Assembly: GCF_002112505.1 (NCBI RefSeq)
Contig: NZ_NEHW01000003.1
Location: 186,001 to 250,000 of the forward strand
Source of the DNA: Pseudomonas sp. R28(2017)
Lineage (GTDB): Bacteria; Pseudomonadota; Gammaproteobacteria; Pseudomonadales; Pseudomonadaceae
Direction of reading: 5' to 3'
Length of the DNA: 64,000 bases
This document shows, one piece after another, positions 19,175-27,885 of this stretch. Under the pieces are notes generated by a model. The model was not told where the DNA came from. It saw only the letters and a list, made by a program, of their open reading frames with translations, and searched no databases. The position numbers and the translations under genes were made by a program. The number at the start of each line of letters is the position of its first letter. The stretch's first letter is position 1.

Positions 19175-19257
19175 AGTAGAATCCATTCAGCAGCACGGAA
19201 CGCTTCTTGCTGGCCGTGCTGCAATGCATTCATTCGATCACTGCCTAGCAGGCCATC

Positions 19258-21441
19258 ATGTCATCGAGTTCGTTCCGTCAGTCACTGCGTCGCCTGTGGG
19301 GCCAAGACAAGTTCAGCTACAGCATCCGGGTCACCATCGCCCTCACCGGCAGCCTGGCCCTGTGCTGGTACCAGAACGAGATGGCCCTGCTGATCCCTCT
19401 GTTCCTTGGCATCATCGCCAGCGCCCTGGCCGAGACCGATGACAGCTGGCAGGGCCGCCTCAGCGCCCTGGCCGTTACCCTCACCTGCTTTGCCATTGCC
19501 GCGCTGGCGGTCGAGTTGCTGTTCCCCTACCCGTGGGTCTTCGTCATCGCCCTGGCGCTGGCCGCGTTCGGCCTGACCATGCTCGGCGCCCTTGGCGAGC
19601 GCTATGGCGCGATTGCTTCGGCAACGCTGATCACCTCGGTGTACACCATGATCGGCGTGGACCAGCGTGGCGGGCAGGTCACCGACTTCTGGCACGAGCC
19701 GATGCTGCTGGTGGCTGGCGCGGCCTGGTACGGCCTGCTTTCGGTGCTGTGGCAGGCGCTGTTTTCCAACCAGCCGGTGCAGCAGAGCCTGGCCAAGCTG
19801 TTCTTCGAGCTCGGCAGCTACCTCAAGCTCAAGGCCAGCCTGTTCGAGCCGATCCGCAACCTCGATGTCGAGGCCCAGCGCCTGGAACTGGCCCGGCAGA
19901 ATGGCAAGGTGGTGGCGGCACTCAACGCGGCCAAGGAAATCATCCTGCACCGGGTCGGCAACAGCCAGCCGAACGCCAAGGTCAGCCGCTACCTCAAGCT
20001 GTACTTCCTGGCCCAGGACATCCACGAACGGGTCAGCGCCTCGCACTACCCTTACAACGCCCTCAACGAGGCGTTTTTCCACAGCGACGTGATGTTCCGC
20101 TGCCAGCGCCTGCTGCGCAAACAGGGCGCCTCCTGCCAGGAGCTGGCCCGCTCGATCCGCCTGCGCCAGCCTTTCGTGCTGGCCACCGGCTTCGCCGAGG
20201 CCCTGGAAGACCTCAACGCCTCGCTGGAACACCTGCGTATCCAGAGCAACCCGGCCTGGCGTGGCCTGCTGCGTTCGCTGCGCGCCCTGGCCGCCAACCT
20301 GGCGACCCTCGACCGCCTGCTCAGCGCCGCCAGCAACCCCGACAGCCTGGCCGATGCCAGCGACAGCAGCCTGCTCGACCGCTCGCCACGCACCCTGAAG
20401 GACGTGTGGACGCGCCTGCGCACCCAGCTGACACCGACCTCGCTGCTGTTCCGCCACGCCCTGCGCCTGCCGCTGGCGCTGTCGATCGGTTACGGCATGG
20501 TGCACCTGATCCACCCGACCCAAGGCTACTGGATCATCCTCACCACGCTGTTCGTCTGCCAGCCCAACTACGGCGCCACCCGGCGCAAGCTGGTGCAGCG
20601 GATCTTCGGCACCGCGATCGGCCTGACCGTCGGCTGGGCGCTGTTCGACCTGTTCCCCAACCCGGTCATCCAGTCGCTGTTCGCCGTGGCCGCAGGCGTG
20701 GTGTTCTTCGTCAACCGCACCACCCGCTACACCCTGGCCACGGCAGCGATCACGCTGATGGTGCTGTTCTGCTTCAACCAGATCGGCGATGGCTACGGCC
20801 TGTTCCTGCCGCGCCTGTTCGATACCTTGGTCGGCAGCCTGATCGCCATTCTTGCGGTGTTCCTGTTCCTCCCCGACTGGCAGGGCCGGCGCTTGAACAA
20901 GGCGCTGGCCAACACCCTGGCCTGCGCCAGCGTGTACCTGCGTCAGATCATGCAGCAATATGCCCACGGCAAGCGCGACGACCTCGCCTACCGCCTGGCC
21001 CGGCGCAACGCCCACAACGCCGACGCGGCGCTGTCGACCACATTGGCCAACATGCTCATGGAGCCAGGGCATTTCCGTAAGGAGGCCGATGTCGGCTTCC
21101 GCTTTCTGGTGCTGTCGCACACCTTGCTCAGTTACCTGTCGGGGTTGGGCGCGCACCGTGATACAGCCCTGCCGGCAGAGGTGCAGGAGCAGTTGATCGA
21201 TGGCGCCGGGCAGCGCCTGGCCAATAGCCTGGACGAGATAGCCAATGGCCTGGCGGCGCGGCTGCCGGTGGCGATTCACAGTGATGCCGAAGAGGCGCTG
21301 GCCGATGCCCTGGAGCAGATGCCGGACGAGCTGGACGAACACCAGCGGTTGGTGCAGACGCAGCTGGCGTTGATCTGCCGGCAGTTGGGGCCGTTGCGGA
21401 CCTTGGCTGCACACCTGATCAAAGAGGCCCCGTCAGCCTGA
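19258..21441 (+). CDS. yccS: YccS/YhfK-family inner-membrane protein (FUSC fold)
   Basis: 727 residues, matching YccS (about 720). Two hydrophobic blocks of six helices are visible, one at about residues 20-175 (VTIALTGSLALCWYQNEMAL, LIPLFLGIIASALAETDDSW) and one at about 395-545 (LRLPLALSIGYGMVHLIHP, TQGYWIILTTLFVCQPNYGA). Each is followed by a long cytoplasmic helical segment. The QPNYGATRRKLVQRIFGT stretch is the FUSC/aromatic-acid-exporter signature shared with AaeB. The role of YccS is not established; related proteins export aromatic acids or support envelope integrity. The chosen ATG starts MSSSSFRQSLRRLWG; the ribosome site is weak (CAGG). A REP pair follows the stop. Confidence 0.88.
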   Translation: MSSSSFRQSLRRLWGQDKFSYSIRVTIALTGSLALCWYQNEMALLIPLFLGIIASALAETDDSWQGRLSALAVTLTCFAIAALAVELLFPYPWVFVIALALAAFGLTMLGALGERYGAIASATLITSVYTMIGVDQRGGQVTDFWHEPMLLVAGAAWYGLLSVLWQALFSNQPVQQSLAKLFFELGSYLKLKASLFEPIRNLDVEAQRLELARQNGKVVAALNAAKEIILHRVGNSQPNAKVSRYLKLYFLAQDIHERVSASHYPYNALNEAFFHSDVMFRCQRLLRKQGASCQELARSIRLRQPFVLATGFAEALEDLNASLEHLRIQSNPAWRGLLRSLRALAANLATLDRLLSAASNPDSLADASDSSLLDRSPRTLKDVWTRLRTQLTPTSLLFRHALRLPLALSIGYGMVHLIHPTQGYWIILTTLFVCQPNYGATRRKLVQRIFGTAIGLTVGWALFDLFPNPVIQSLFAVAAGVVFFVNRTTRYTLATAAITLMVLFCFNQIGDGYGLFLPRLFDTLVGSLIAILAVFLFLPDWQGRRLNKALANTLACASVYLRQIMQQYAHGKRDDLAYRLARRNAHNADAALSTTLANMLMEPGHFRKEADVGFRFLVLSHTLLSYLSGLGAHRDTALPAEVQEQLIDGAGQRLANSLDEIANGLAARLPVAIHSDAEEALADALEQMPDELDEHQRLVQTQLALICRQLGPLRTLAAHLIKEAPSA

Positions 21442-21449
21442 GTTTTCCT

Positions 21450-21549
21450 GTACTGGCCTCATCGCGGGCAAGCCCGCTCCCACAGGATACCCACCGAGAG
21501 CTGTGTTGAACCTGTGGGAGCGGGCTTGCCCGCGAAGAGGCCAGTACAG
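21450..21549. repeat. REP pair, long arms
   Basis: Two inverted copies with outer arms that also pair (GTACTGGCCTC at the left, GAGGCCAGTAC at the right), so the whole 100-base segment can fold as one long imperfect hairpin between two convergent genes. It may also terminate both. Confidence 0.93.
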
Positions 21550-21559
21550 TCAGAAGGTA

Positions 21560-22297
21560 TTAGAAGCCATGCTGACGCATCAGCCGTGCATAGCTGCCAT
21601 CGGCCTTCATCGCCGCGATGGCTTGCTCGAACCGCTCGACGATCTGCTGATGATCGGGGTGCTTCAGGCTCACCAGAATATGCAGGGTGTTCTCCGCCAG
21701 CAGCGGCCCCATCAGCGTCACGCCCTCGCGCACTGCCTGCGGCTCGCGCTGCAGGTTGTAGCGCGCCACGTATTCATCCTCCACCGCTAGGTTCACTCTT
21801 CCGGCTGCCAGCATGCGTACCGCGGTGGAGAAGTTGCGTACCTCCACCTTGTGCAGGCGGGTGTCACCATCGAAGGCGGGTGAATACGCATAGTCGCGCA
21901 CGACCGCAATGCTGTAGGGATACAGGTCGCCCTGATCCTTGTAGCGGAACGTGTCGCCCTTGCGCTTGAGCAGGCGGATGCGATTGCTCAGGTAGCCCTT
22001 GGAAAACTGCCCGATCTGTGTGCGTGCGTCGTTGTACCAGGCGCTGATCAAAACGTCGTAGCGCCCTTCCCCAATGCCCATCAACGCCCGCGCCCAAGGC
22101 ACTTCCTCGTAGCCGCTGGCATAACCGGCGCGGGACAGCGCCGTGGTCACCAGGCTGGTGGCCAGGCCGCCACCTGGCATGGCGCTGTCGGTGAACGGCG
22201 GCCAGTTGTCGGCCACCAGCCGCAGCCTGTCCTGGCCGAATGCAGGGGTTGCCAGGAGCACGCCCAGCAAGCCCAACGCGCAAAGCAGTGGCCGCAT
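21560..22297 (-). CDS. Periplasmic solute-binding protein (SBP family 3), orphan
   Basis: 245 residues. A clear signal peptide MRPLLCALGLLGVLLATPAFGQ gives a mature protein beginning DRLRLVADNWPPFTD, the polar amino acid/solute-binding signature. The start at 22297 has AAGGA upstream; a longer frame to 22360 has none. Ligand-fold landmarks are VPWARALMGIGEGRYDVLIS and RNFSTAVRMLAAGRVNLAVE. There is no permease or ATPase gene nearby, so it may be a stand-alone binding protein feeding a shared transporter or acting as a sensor input. A related protein sits at 45962. It is divergent from the elaA-type gene across 164 bases. Confidence 0.85.
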   Translation of the reverse strand: MRPLLCALGLLGVLLATPAFGQDRLRLVADNWPPFTDSAMPGGGLATSLVTTALSRAGYASGYEEVPWARALMGIGEGRYDVLISAWYNDARTQIGQFSKGYLSNRIRLLKRKGDTFRYKDQGDLYPYSIAVVRDYAYSPAFDGDTRLHKVEVRNFSTAVRMLAAGRVNLAVEDEYVARYNLQREPQAVREGVTLMGPLLAENTLHILVSLKHPDHQQIVERFEQAIAAMKADGSYARLMRQHGF

Positions 22298-22361
22298 GCA
22301 GAAGTCCTTTTGCAGTGGGGGGCACACGCTGAAAGGCGAATCGCAGATGAGAGTACACAAA

Positions 22362-22382
22362 GCCGCTGCCTGGGGCAGCGGC
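22362..22382. repeat. Perfect inverted repeat between divergent genes
   Basis: GCCGCTGCC-TGG-GGCAGCGGC lies in the 164-base gap between the divergent binding-protein and ElaA-type genes. No T-run follows on either strand. It could be an operator or an RNA hairpin in the leader of the binding-protein gene. Confidence 0.45.
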
Positions 22383-22461
22383 CAATAATGTCATTTAGCC
22401 TCTATTTTGGCCGAGCTGCGAAAATTTGCGATGATCAGCCATCCATTTCAGGAGGTACCCC

Positions 22462-22935
22462 ATGTCCATCCACTGGCTCTGCAAGCATCACGCCGACCTC
22501 GACAAGCAGGAGCTCTACGCCATCCTGCAACTGCGTACTGCCGTGTTCGTGGTCGAGCAACGCTGTGCCTACCAGGAAGTCGATGGCCAGGACCTGACGG
22601 GCGACACCCTGCACCTGATGGGCTGGCAGGATGACAAGCTGGTGGCCTACCTGCGCCTGCTCGACCCGCAGTCCCAGGGGGGTGATGTGGTCATCGGGCG
22701 AGTGGTGACCTCACCAGAGGTGCGCGAACTGAAACTCGGGCATCCGCTGCTGCTCAAAGGGCTGGAAGCGGCCGGGCACTGCTGGCACGGCACACCGGTG
22801 TACCTGTCGGCCCAGGCACATTTGCAGGGCTTCTATGCCCGCCACGGCTTCGAAGTGGTGGGTGAGCAGTACCTGGAGGACGATATTCCGCACATCGGCA
22901 TGCGCAAGGTCATGGATACCCCAGCACTTCCCTGA
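22462..22935 (+). CDS. elaA: ElaA-family GNAT acetyltransferase
   Basis: 157 residues beginning MSIHWLCKHHADLDKQELYA, with AGGAGG 9 bases before the ATG. The ElaA-type features are LQLRTAVFVVEQRCAYQEVD (about residues 26-45), DTLHLMGW, and the acetyl-CoA-binding strand region DVVIGRVVTSPEVRELKLGH near 75-94, ending with QAHLQGFYARHGFEVVGE. It is a small GNAT-fold enzyme expected to acetylate an unknown amine or protein N-terminus; ElaA of E. coli has no firm role. The last 26 bases overlap the 3' end of the convergent HTH gene. Family call is solid, function open. Confidence 0.9.
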   Translation: MSIHWLCKHHADLDKQELYAILQLRTAVFVVEQRCAYQEVDGQDLTGDTLHLMGWQDDKLVAYLRLLDPQSQGGDVVIGRVVTSPEVRELKLGHPLLLKGLEAAGHCWHGTPVYLSAQAHLQGFYARHGFEVVGEQYLEDDIPHIGMRKVMDTPALP

Positions 22936-23206
22936 TCTGCCGCAGGTGCCGGATGATCCACTGCTTGTCGATCGCCCCCCAGTCATGGATGCGGTAATGC
23001 CCGGCATGGTTGCGCGCACCTTCCTGCTGCTCGAACGCGCAGACGATGTCCAGGTCGGCGAGTGCGGCGATGGTATCCTGCGCCGTACGCCGCGGCATGC
23101 CGGTGGCCTCCATCAACGCCGGCACGCTGGTGGCGGTCTGGCTGTCGATCAGCCAGGCCACGTACAGGCGGCGGTAGAAACTGCTCTTGGTCTTGCTCAC
23201 ATCCAT
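22910..23206 (-). CDS. Small winged-helix/HTH protein
   Basis: 98 residues, MDVSKTKSSFYRRLYVAWLI at the start. The segment ATSVPALMEATGMPRRTAQD then TIAALADLDIVCAFEQQEG reads as a winged-helix DNA-binding fold (about residues 26-66), with the recognition helix around MPRRTAQDTIAAL. The C-terminus HAGHYRIHDWGAIDKQW is conserved in short pseudomonad regulators. Its last 26 bases overlap convergent elaA, and it is followed 12 bases beyond its start by the metallopeptidase stop, so the YgjP-like gene lies upstream on the same strand and may share its transcript. Targets are unknown. Confidence 0.78.
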   Translation of the reverse strand: MDVSKTKSSFYRRLYVAWLIDSQTATSVPALMEATGMPRRTAQDTIAALADLDIVCAFEQQEGARNHAGHYRIHDWGAIDKQWIIRHLRQIREVLGYP

Positions 23207-23218
23207 GCTGCGTGATCC

Positions 23219-23719
23219 TTACAGGTTGCCCGGCAACTCCCGATAGGTCAGGTAGACGCGCAGGTCGAATTCCAGTTGGTGGTAAGCCGGCTCCATGTGC
23301 TGGCAGAGCTGGTAGAACGCCTTGTTGTGATCGCGCTCGCGCAAGTGCGCCAGTTCGTGCACCACGATCATGCGCAGGAATTCCGGCGCCGCCTCCTTGA
23401 ACAGCGAGGCGATACGGATTTCCTTCTTGGCCTTGAGCTTGCCGCCCTGCACCCGCGACACTGCGGTATTGAGCCCCAGGGCCCGATGGGTCAGGTCCAG
23501 GCGGTTGTCGAACAGCACCTTGTCCAGGTTTGGCGCGCTGCGCAGGTATTGCTGGCGCAGGTCCTGGGCATAGCCGTACAGCGCCTTGTCGCTCTGTACG
23601 TCATGGCGGCCGGGGTAGCGGCGCTGCAGGTACTCGCCCAGGCGGTCGCTGTCGATCATCTGCCGCACCTGCTCCTGCAGGTGCGGTGGGTAGGCTTGCA
23701 AATAGCGTAATACGGTCAT
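23219..23719 (-). CDS. YgjP/M48-type metal-dependent hydrolase
   Basis: 166 residues from ATG at 23719 (MTVLRYLQAYPPHLQEQV); an upstream TTG at 23758 would add 13 residues without a ribosome site. The zinc motif HELAH occurs in RMIVVHELAHLRERDHNKAF, with the third ligand His in the ERDHNKAF segment, as in YgjP (DUF45/WLM-like) peptidases. The fold is cytoplasmic with no signal peptide. Family proteins accompany restriction or DNA-repair systems in some species but are usually solitary in pseudomonads, and their substrates are unknown. The gene lies directly downstream of the cfcR gene on the same strand, 39 bases from its stop, and precedes the HTH gene. Confidence 0.85.
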   Translation of the reverse strand: MTVLRYLQAYPPHLQEQVRQMIDSDRLGEYLQRRYPGRHDVQSDKALYGYAQDLRQQYLRSAPNLDKVLFDNRLDLTHRALGLNTAVSRVQGGKLKAKKEIRIASLFKEAAPEFLRMIVVHELAHLRERDHNKAFYQLCQHMEPAYHQLEFDLRVYLTYRELPGNL

Positions 23720-23758
23720 GGCACGGCATTCGGCGTAACGAATGCCGATTCTAGCCAA

Positions 23759-25879
23759 TCATGGCCGCAGCCAGGGAAAAATCGCCGGGAAGCCAGTGGC
23801 ATCCGCCGCCGTCATCGGGTGTGCGACCAGAAAACCCTGCACGTAAGCGCAACCGTTTGCTTTCAGCCACGCCGCCTGGGCCTGTGTTTCAACCCCCTCT
23901 GCGATCACGGTGATGCGGTAGTCCGCGCACAGGCCGATGACACTGCGCACCAATGCGGCATCCACCGCCGAGTCCGGCAGGCGAGCCACCAGGTGGCGGT
24001 CCAGCTTCAACGTGTCGATGGGCAGGTCGCGCAACATGCGCAGCGAACAGTCGCCCGCGCCGAAATCGTCCAGCGCCACGCGCACGCCCAGTTCGCGCAG
24101 GCGGTGTATCTGCTTGATCGCCGCGTCGATGTTGTACATCAGCGAGGTCTCGGCGACCTCGACCTCCAGTTGCGCCGGGTCGAGCTGATAATCCTGGATC
24201 ACCCGCTGCAGTTCATCGACCAGGCTGGGCATGGAGAACTGTGCGCGGCTCAGGCTGATGCCCAACACCAGTTCCGGGGCGAAACACTGGCACCAGGCCT
24301 GACGCTGCGCGGCCCCCTGGCGGTAGATCCAGCTGGCCAGGCGGTTGATCAGCCGTGCTTCTTCCAGCAAGGGTATGAACAGCCCTGGCGGTACATCGCC
24401 AACGCTGGGGTGCTGCCAGCGCAGCAGGGCCTCGAAGCCCCGTAGCTGGCCGTCGGCAAAGGCCACCTGGGGTTGGTACACGAGGCTGAAGTCCTGGGCC
24501 TCGATGGCATTGCGCACGCTGTCTTCAAGCATCAGCCGCGAGCGGGCGCGGCCATTGAGTTCCTGATCATAGAAGCGATACTGCTGGCGACCGGCCTGCT
24601 TGGCCGCATACATCGCCGTATCGGCAGCGCGCAGCAGGCCTTCGACATTGCTGCCACAGTCGGGGTAGGTGGCGATACCGATACTGACGCCCAGGCACAC
24701 ATCCAGCCCTTCCACCTGCTGCTGGATCGAGACCCGCTCGAGCAGCTTCTCGGCATAGCGCCCGGCCTGTTCCGGATAGGGCAGGCCGTCGAACAGCGCG
24801 GTGAACTCGTCGCCGCCCATGCGCGCCAGCAGGGCCTCGCTGCCAAGGCAGTCCTTGAGCTGCTCGGCCACCCAGTGCAGCACCCGGTCACCGGCCTCAT
24901 GGCCCAACGAGTCATTGATCCGCTTGAAGCCATCGAGGTCCATGTACATCAGGGCCTGGGCCTTGTTCGAGCGTTCGCCGCGCAGCAGTGCGCCTTCGGC
25001 GGCCTGATAGAAACCGCGGCGGTTGAGCAGCCCGGTCAAGGGGTCGGTCACCGCCTGGTATTCGAGCTGCTGGTGCAGATTGCGCTCAACCGACATGTCC
25101 AGCACCGTGACCACCATGGCCTGCTGCTCCGCCGGCAACGGCGCGCACGACAGCGCCACGGGCACCAGCTGACCACCCGGGGTACGCAGGTGGGCATCAT
25201 GGACCCGCACGATCTGCCGTGCGAGGTAGGCGTTGTGAAACTCGGATTCGCTCCACAGGGTTGCGTTGGCCAACTGCAGCAGATCGAGCAGATGGGCACC
25301 TTGCAGCTGTTCGACCGGGGTATCCATCAAGCGCGAGATCGCCGGGTTGGCAAAGCTGATGACACCTGCGGTGTCGACCACCAGGATGCCTTCGGCGGCA
25401 TTTTCCAGGATCGAGGCATTGAATGCCCTGGCGGCTTCCAGCTCGCGAGTCAGCCGCTGCAGCATGCGCCGGTTGCGCTGCTGGTCCAGCTGCGCTTGCA
25501 CCTTGGGCTTGAGAATCTGCGGATCGAACGGTTTGAAGAGGTAATCCACCGCCCCACTGGCATAGCCCTTGAGCACGGCGGCATCGGACTGCTCGTTGGC
25601 GGTGAGGAAAATGATCGGGGTCAGCCGGGTTCGCTGGCTGCCGCGCATCAGGCGGGCGACCTCGAAGCCGTCCATTTCGGGCATCTGCACGTCGAGCAGC
25701 ACCAGATCGACCTCGTGTTCGAGCAACGTACCCAGGGCTTCCATCCCCGAGCTTGCCGTCAACACTTGCCAATCGTTGCGCGCCAGCAAGGCCCGCATGC
25801 TGATGAGGTTTTCCGGGTAATCGTCTACCACCAGGAGAACCGATTTGCCATCCAGTGGTTGAGGGTAAGCGCCATCCAT
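23759..25879 (-). CDS. cfcR: REC-PAS-GGDEF-EAL response regulator (CfcR)
   Basis: 706 residues. REC domain 1-125 with phospho-acceptor Asp63 (LLDVQMPEMDG) and KPFDP; PAS about 150-265; GGDEF 285-440 with intact GGDEF at 355-359; EAL 460-700. No RxxD inhibitory site precedes GGDEF (the region reads CLGSEALLARM). In the EAL domain Glu483, Glu574, Asp604-Asp605, Lys625, Glu661 and Gln681 are present, but the metal-binding Asn of the VNLS motif is Ser542 (ISLSRAQF) and the loop DDFGTGYSS reads DDFGAGDCS. This predicts a diguanylate cyclase with weak or no phosphodiesterase activity, which agrees with what I recall of P. putida CfcR, the main c-di-GMP source in stationary phase, under RpoS and hybrid kinase CfcA. 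The symbol is assigned by architecture and its place next to fba. Confidence 0.85.
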   Translation of the reverse strand: MDGAYPQPLDGKSVLLVVDDYPENLISMRALLARNDWQVLTASSGMEALGTLLEHEVDLVLLDVQMPEMDGFEVARLMRGSQRTRLTPIIFLTANEQSDAAVLKGYASGAVDYLFKPFDPQILKPKVQAQLDQQRNRRMLQRLTRELEAARAFNASILENAAEGILVVDTAGVISFANPAISRLMDTPVEQLQGAHLLDLLQLANATLWSESEFHNAYLARQIVRVHDAHLRTPGGQLVPVALSCAPLPAEQQAMVVTVLDMSVERNLHQQLEYQAVTDPLTGLLNRRGFYQAAEGALLRGERSNKAQALMYMDLDGFKRINDSLGHEAGDRVLHWVAEQLKDCLGSEALLARMGGDEFTALFDGLPYPEQAGRYAEKLLERVSIQQQVEGLDVCLGVSIGIATYPDCGSNVEGLLRAADTAMYAAKQAGRQQYRFYDQELNGRARSRLMLEDSVRNAIEAQDFSLVYQPQVAFADGQLRGFEALLRWQHPSVGDVPPGLFIPLLEEARLINRLASWIYRQGAAQRQAWCQCFAPELVLGISLSRAQFSMPSLVDELQRVIQDYQLDPAQLEVEVAETSLMYNIDAAIKQIHRLRELGVRVALDDFGAGDCSLRMLRDLPIDTLKLDRHLVARLPDSAVDAALVRSVIGLCADYRITVIAEGVETQAQAAWLKANGCAYVQGFLVAHPMTAADATGFPAIFPWLRP

Positions 25880-26030
25880 GCTGCTTCTCTTGTTTGATCG
25901 ACTTCGACTTGCTATTGGATCCGATTAATACTCTAGACCTGCGGTTGCGACAAGCAATGCAATCAGATCGCTATCAGTGGATAAGTTTCACGGTAGCCGA
26001 CTAACGGTCACCTTGCTGCATTTGACGCAT

Positions 26031-26060
26031 AAAAAAACCCGCATCGCTGCGGGCTTTTCT
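26031..26060 (-). terminator. Terminator of fba
   Basis: On the minus strand AGAAAAGCCCGCAGCGATGC then GGGTTTTTTT: stem GCCCGCA/TGCGGGT with loop GCGA and a run of seven T, just after the fba stop. Confidence 0.92.
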
Positions 26061-26075
26061 TCGTGCGCCTGTAGA

Positions 26076-27140
26076 TCAGTTGACCTTGGCGGCCAGCTCA
26101 CCTTTCAGGTAACGCTGGAACATGCCTTCCAGGGAGATCGGCTTGATCTTCGAGGCATTGCCGGCGGTACCGAACGCTTCGTAACGGGCGATGCACACGT
26201 CGCGCATGGCTTTCACGGTTTCACCGAAGAACTTGCGTGGGTCGAACTCGCTCGGGTTCTGTGCCATCAGGCGGCGCATGGCACCGGTGGACGCCAGGCG
26301 CAGGTCGGTGTCGATATTGACCTTGCGCACGCCGTGCTTGATACCTTCGACGATTTCTTCGACCGGCACGCCGTAGGTTTCTTTGATGTCGCCGCCGTAC
26401 TGGTTGATGATCGCCAGCCACTCTTGCGGTACCGAGGAAGAACCGTGCATCACCAGATGGGTGTTAGGGATGCGCTTGTGGATTTCCTTGATGCGGTCGA
26501 TGGCCAGCACGTCACCGGTAGGTGGCTTGGTGAACTTGTAGGCACCGTGGCTGGTGCCGATGGCGATGGCCAGGGCGTCCACCTGGGTCTTCTTGACGAA
26601 GTCGGCGGCTTCTTCCGGGTCGGTCAGCATCTGGCTGTGGTCCAGCACGCCTTCGGCGCCGATGCCATCTTCTTCACCGGCCATGCCGGTTTCCAGCGAA
26701 CCCAGGCAGCCCAGCTCGCCTTCCACCGAAACGCCGCAGGCGTGGGCCATGGCCACGGTCTGCTGGGTGACGCGGACGTTGTACTCGTAGTCGGTCGGGG
26801 TCTTGCCGTCTTCACCCAGCGAGCCGTCCATCATCACCGAGCTGAAGCCCAGCTGGATGGAGCGCTGGCATACGTCAGGGCTGGTACCGTGGTCCTGGTG
26901 CATGCACACCGGGATGTGCGGGAATTCTTCGATGGCGGCCAGGATCAGGTGGCGCAGGAATGGTGCACCGGCGTATTTGCGGGCGCCGGCCGAAGCCTGG
27001 ACGATCACCGGGGAGTCGGTCTTGTCGGCCGCTTCCATGATGGCGCGCATCTGCTCGAGGTTGTTGACGTTGAAAGCCGGAACGCCGTAACCGAACTCGG
27101 CGGCGTGGTCCAGCATCTGGCGCATGCTAATGAGTGCCAT
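26076..27140 (-). CDS. fba: Class II fructose-1,6-bisphosphate aldolase
   Basis: 354 residues from [27 protein letters not shown] precedes the ATG. A longer frame to 27266 lacks a start site signal. Zinc-enzyme landmarks are [20 protein letters not shown] (first His ligand and Asp), [33 protein letters not shown] and [13 protein letters not shown], all typical of class IIB aldolases. It cleaves fructose-1,6-bisphosphate to glyceraldehyde-3-phosphate and dihydroxyacetone phosphate; in pseudomonads that lack phosphofructokinase it mostly works toward gluconeogenesis. It is the last gene of the tktA-epd-pgk-fba cluster, with two lipoprotein genes between it and pgk. Confidence 0.96.
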   Translation of the reverse strand: MALISMRQMLDHAAEFGYGVPAFNVNNLEQMRAIMEAADKTDSPVIVQASAGARKYAGAPFLRHLILAAIEEFPHIPVCMHQDHGTSPDVCQRSIQLGFSSVMMDGSLGEDGKTPTDYEYNVRVTQQTVAMAHACGVSVEGELGCLGSLETGMAGEEDGIGAEGVLDHSQMLTDPEEAADFVKKTQVDALAIAIGTSHGAYKFTKPPTGDVLAIDRIKEIHKRIPNTHLVMHGSSSVPQEWLAIINQYGGDIKETYGVPVEEIVEGIKHGVRKVNIDTDLRLASTGAMRRLMAQNPSEFDPRKFFGETVKAMRDVCIARYEAFGTAGNASKIKPISLEGMFQRYLKGELAAKVN

Positions 27141-27240
27141 TGTGTATCTCTCTCCCGACAAGCGTCGTTTGTTTCGTGCAAGCCTGCCGCAGGGGCGGTT
27201 GCTGTTCAAGTAGTGTGGGCCGCCTGTGCGGCCCGGCCAG

Positions 27241-27570
27241 TCACGGTGCCTTGCAGCCCCGCCCAATCAGGTCGTTGGTTGCCACCCAGTACACCAGGCC
27301 TTCTTCGCCCTTGGTGTGGAAGGCCAGCACGCCATCGCTGTACAGCGCGCCAGAGGCGCCCGGCTCGGACTTCAGCCGGTAGACCTGGTCACCCCCGCCG
27401 AGGCGTACGTCAACCTGGTCCCGTTGTGCATCAGCGAAGCGCCACAGCACTTCAGCCTGGGTGTCGCAGACCCAGCGGGTCCAGTTGTCCGCCGGGGCGG
27501 AAGGTGCAGGCTGTATCAGCGAGCATCCTGCCAGTGTCGCCAGGGCCATCGAGGCCAGCAGCGCTTTCAT
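27241..27570 (-). CDS. mliC: MliC-type lysozyme-inhibitor lipoprotein
   Basis: 109 residues from ATG at 27570, with AGAGG 8 bases upstream. The signal sequence [20 protein letters not shown] contains a lipobox ending LAGC, so the mature protein is a lipoprotein. The mature part [20 protein letters not shown] and [20 protein letters not shown], ending in GRGC, fits the MliC/COG3895 fold: small beta-barrel inhibitors of C-type lysozyme with a W-x-C-D motif and two cysteines. It probably sits in the periplasm or outer-membrane inner leaflet. It is encoded between pgk and fba on the same strand, so it may be co-transcribed with glycolytic genes. A GC hairpin lies at its 3' end (27217-27234). Confidence 0.8.
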   Translation of the reverse strand: MKALLASMALATLAGCSLIQPAPSAPADNWTRWVCDTQAEVLWRFADAQRDQVDVRLGGGDQVYRLKSEPGASGALYSDGVLAFHTKGEEGLVYWVATNDLIGRGCKAP

Positions 27571-27634
27571 TACATATCCTCTAGATGACCACACAGCGGT
27601 CGCTTGGTTGCCTGCCCCGACGAAACGCACAGCA

Positions 27635-27853
27635 TCAGGGGCAACCTGGCGCCTGGCGCTGGTGTTCTTCGTCATACTTCTCCAGGCCTTCCGGGCCTAC
27701 GCGCTTGCTGATGACCGGCACGGTCTCGGCCTGCCACTCGGACTGGTAACAGCCACCCTTGGGCGGCTGCGCCGGGTCGGCATCCGACGACGGGCCGCTG
27801 GAGCAGGCGCCCAGCAGACCGGCCAGGATCATCACGGGCAATTGCTTGACCAT
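27635..27853 (-). CDS. Small lipoprotein of unknown function
   Basis: 72 residues from ATG at 27853; AAAGGGAG lies upstream, and an in-frame start 10 residues earlier is further from it. The signal MVKQLPVMILAGLLGACSSG has a lipobox LLGAC at the expected place. The remaining 55 residues include PPKGGCYQSEWQAETVPVIS and end EEHQRQAPGCP. I do not recognise a domain. The two cysteines besides the lipid anchor may form a disulfide. It is located between pgk (33 bases away) and the MliC gene, on the same strand, and both are short envelope proteins set into a sugar-phosphate operon. Confidence 0.72.
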   Translation of the reverse strand: MVKQLPVMILAGLLGACSSGPSSDADPAQPPKGGCYQSEWQAETVPVISKRVGPEGLEKYDEEHQRQAPGCP

Positions 27854-27885
27854 CAGGTCGCTCCCTTTGCCAGGCGCCATCATTG

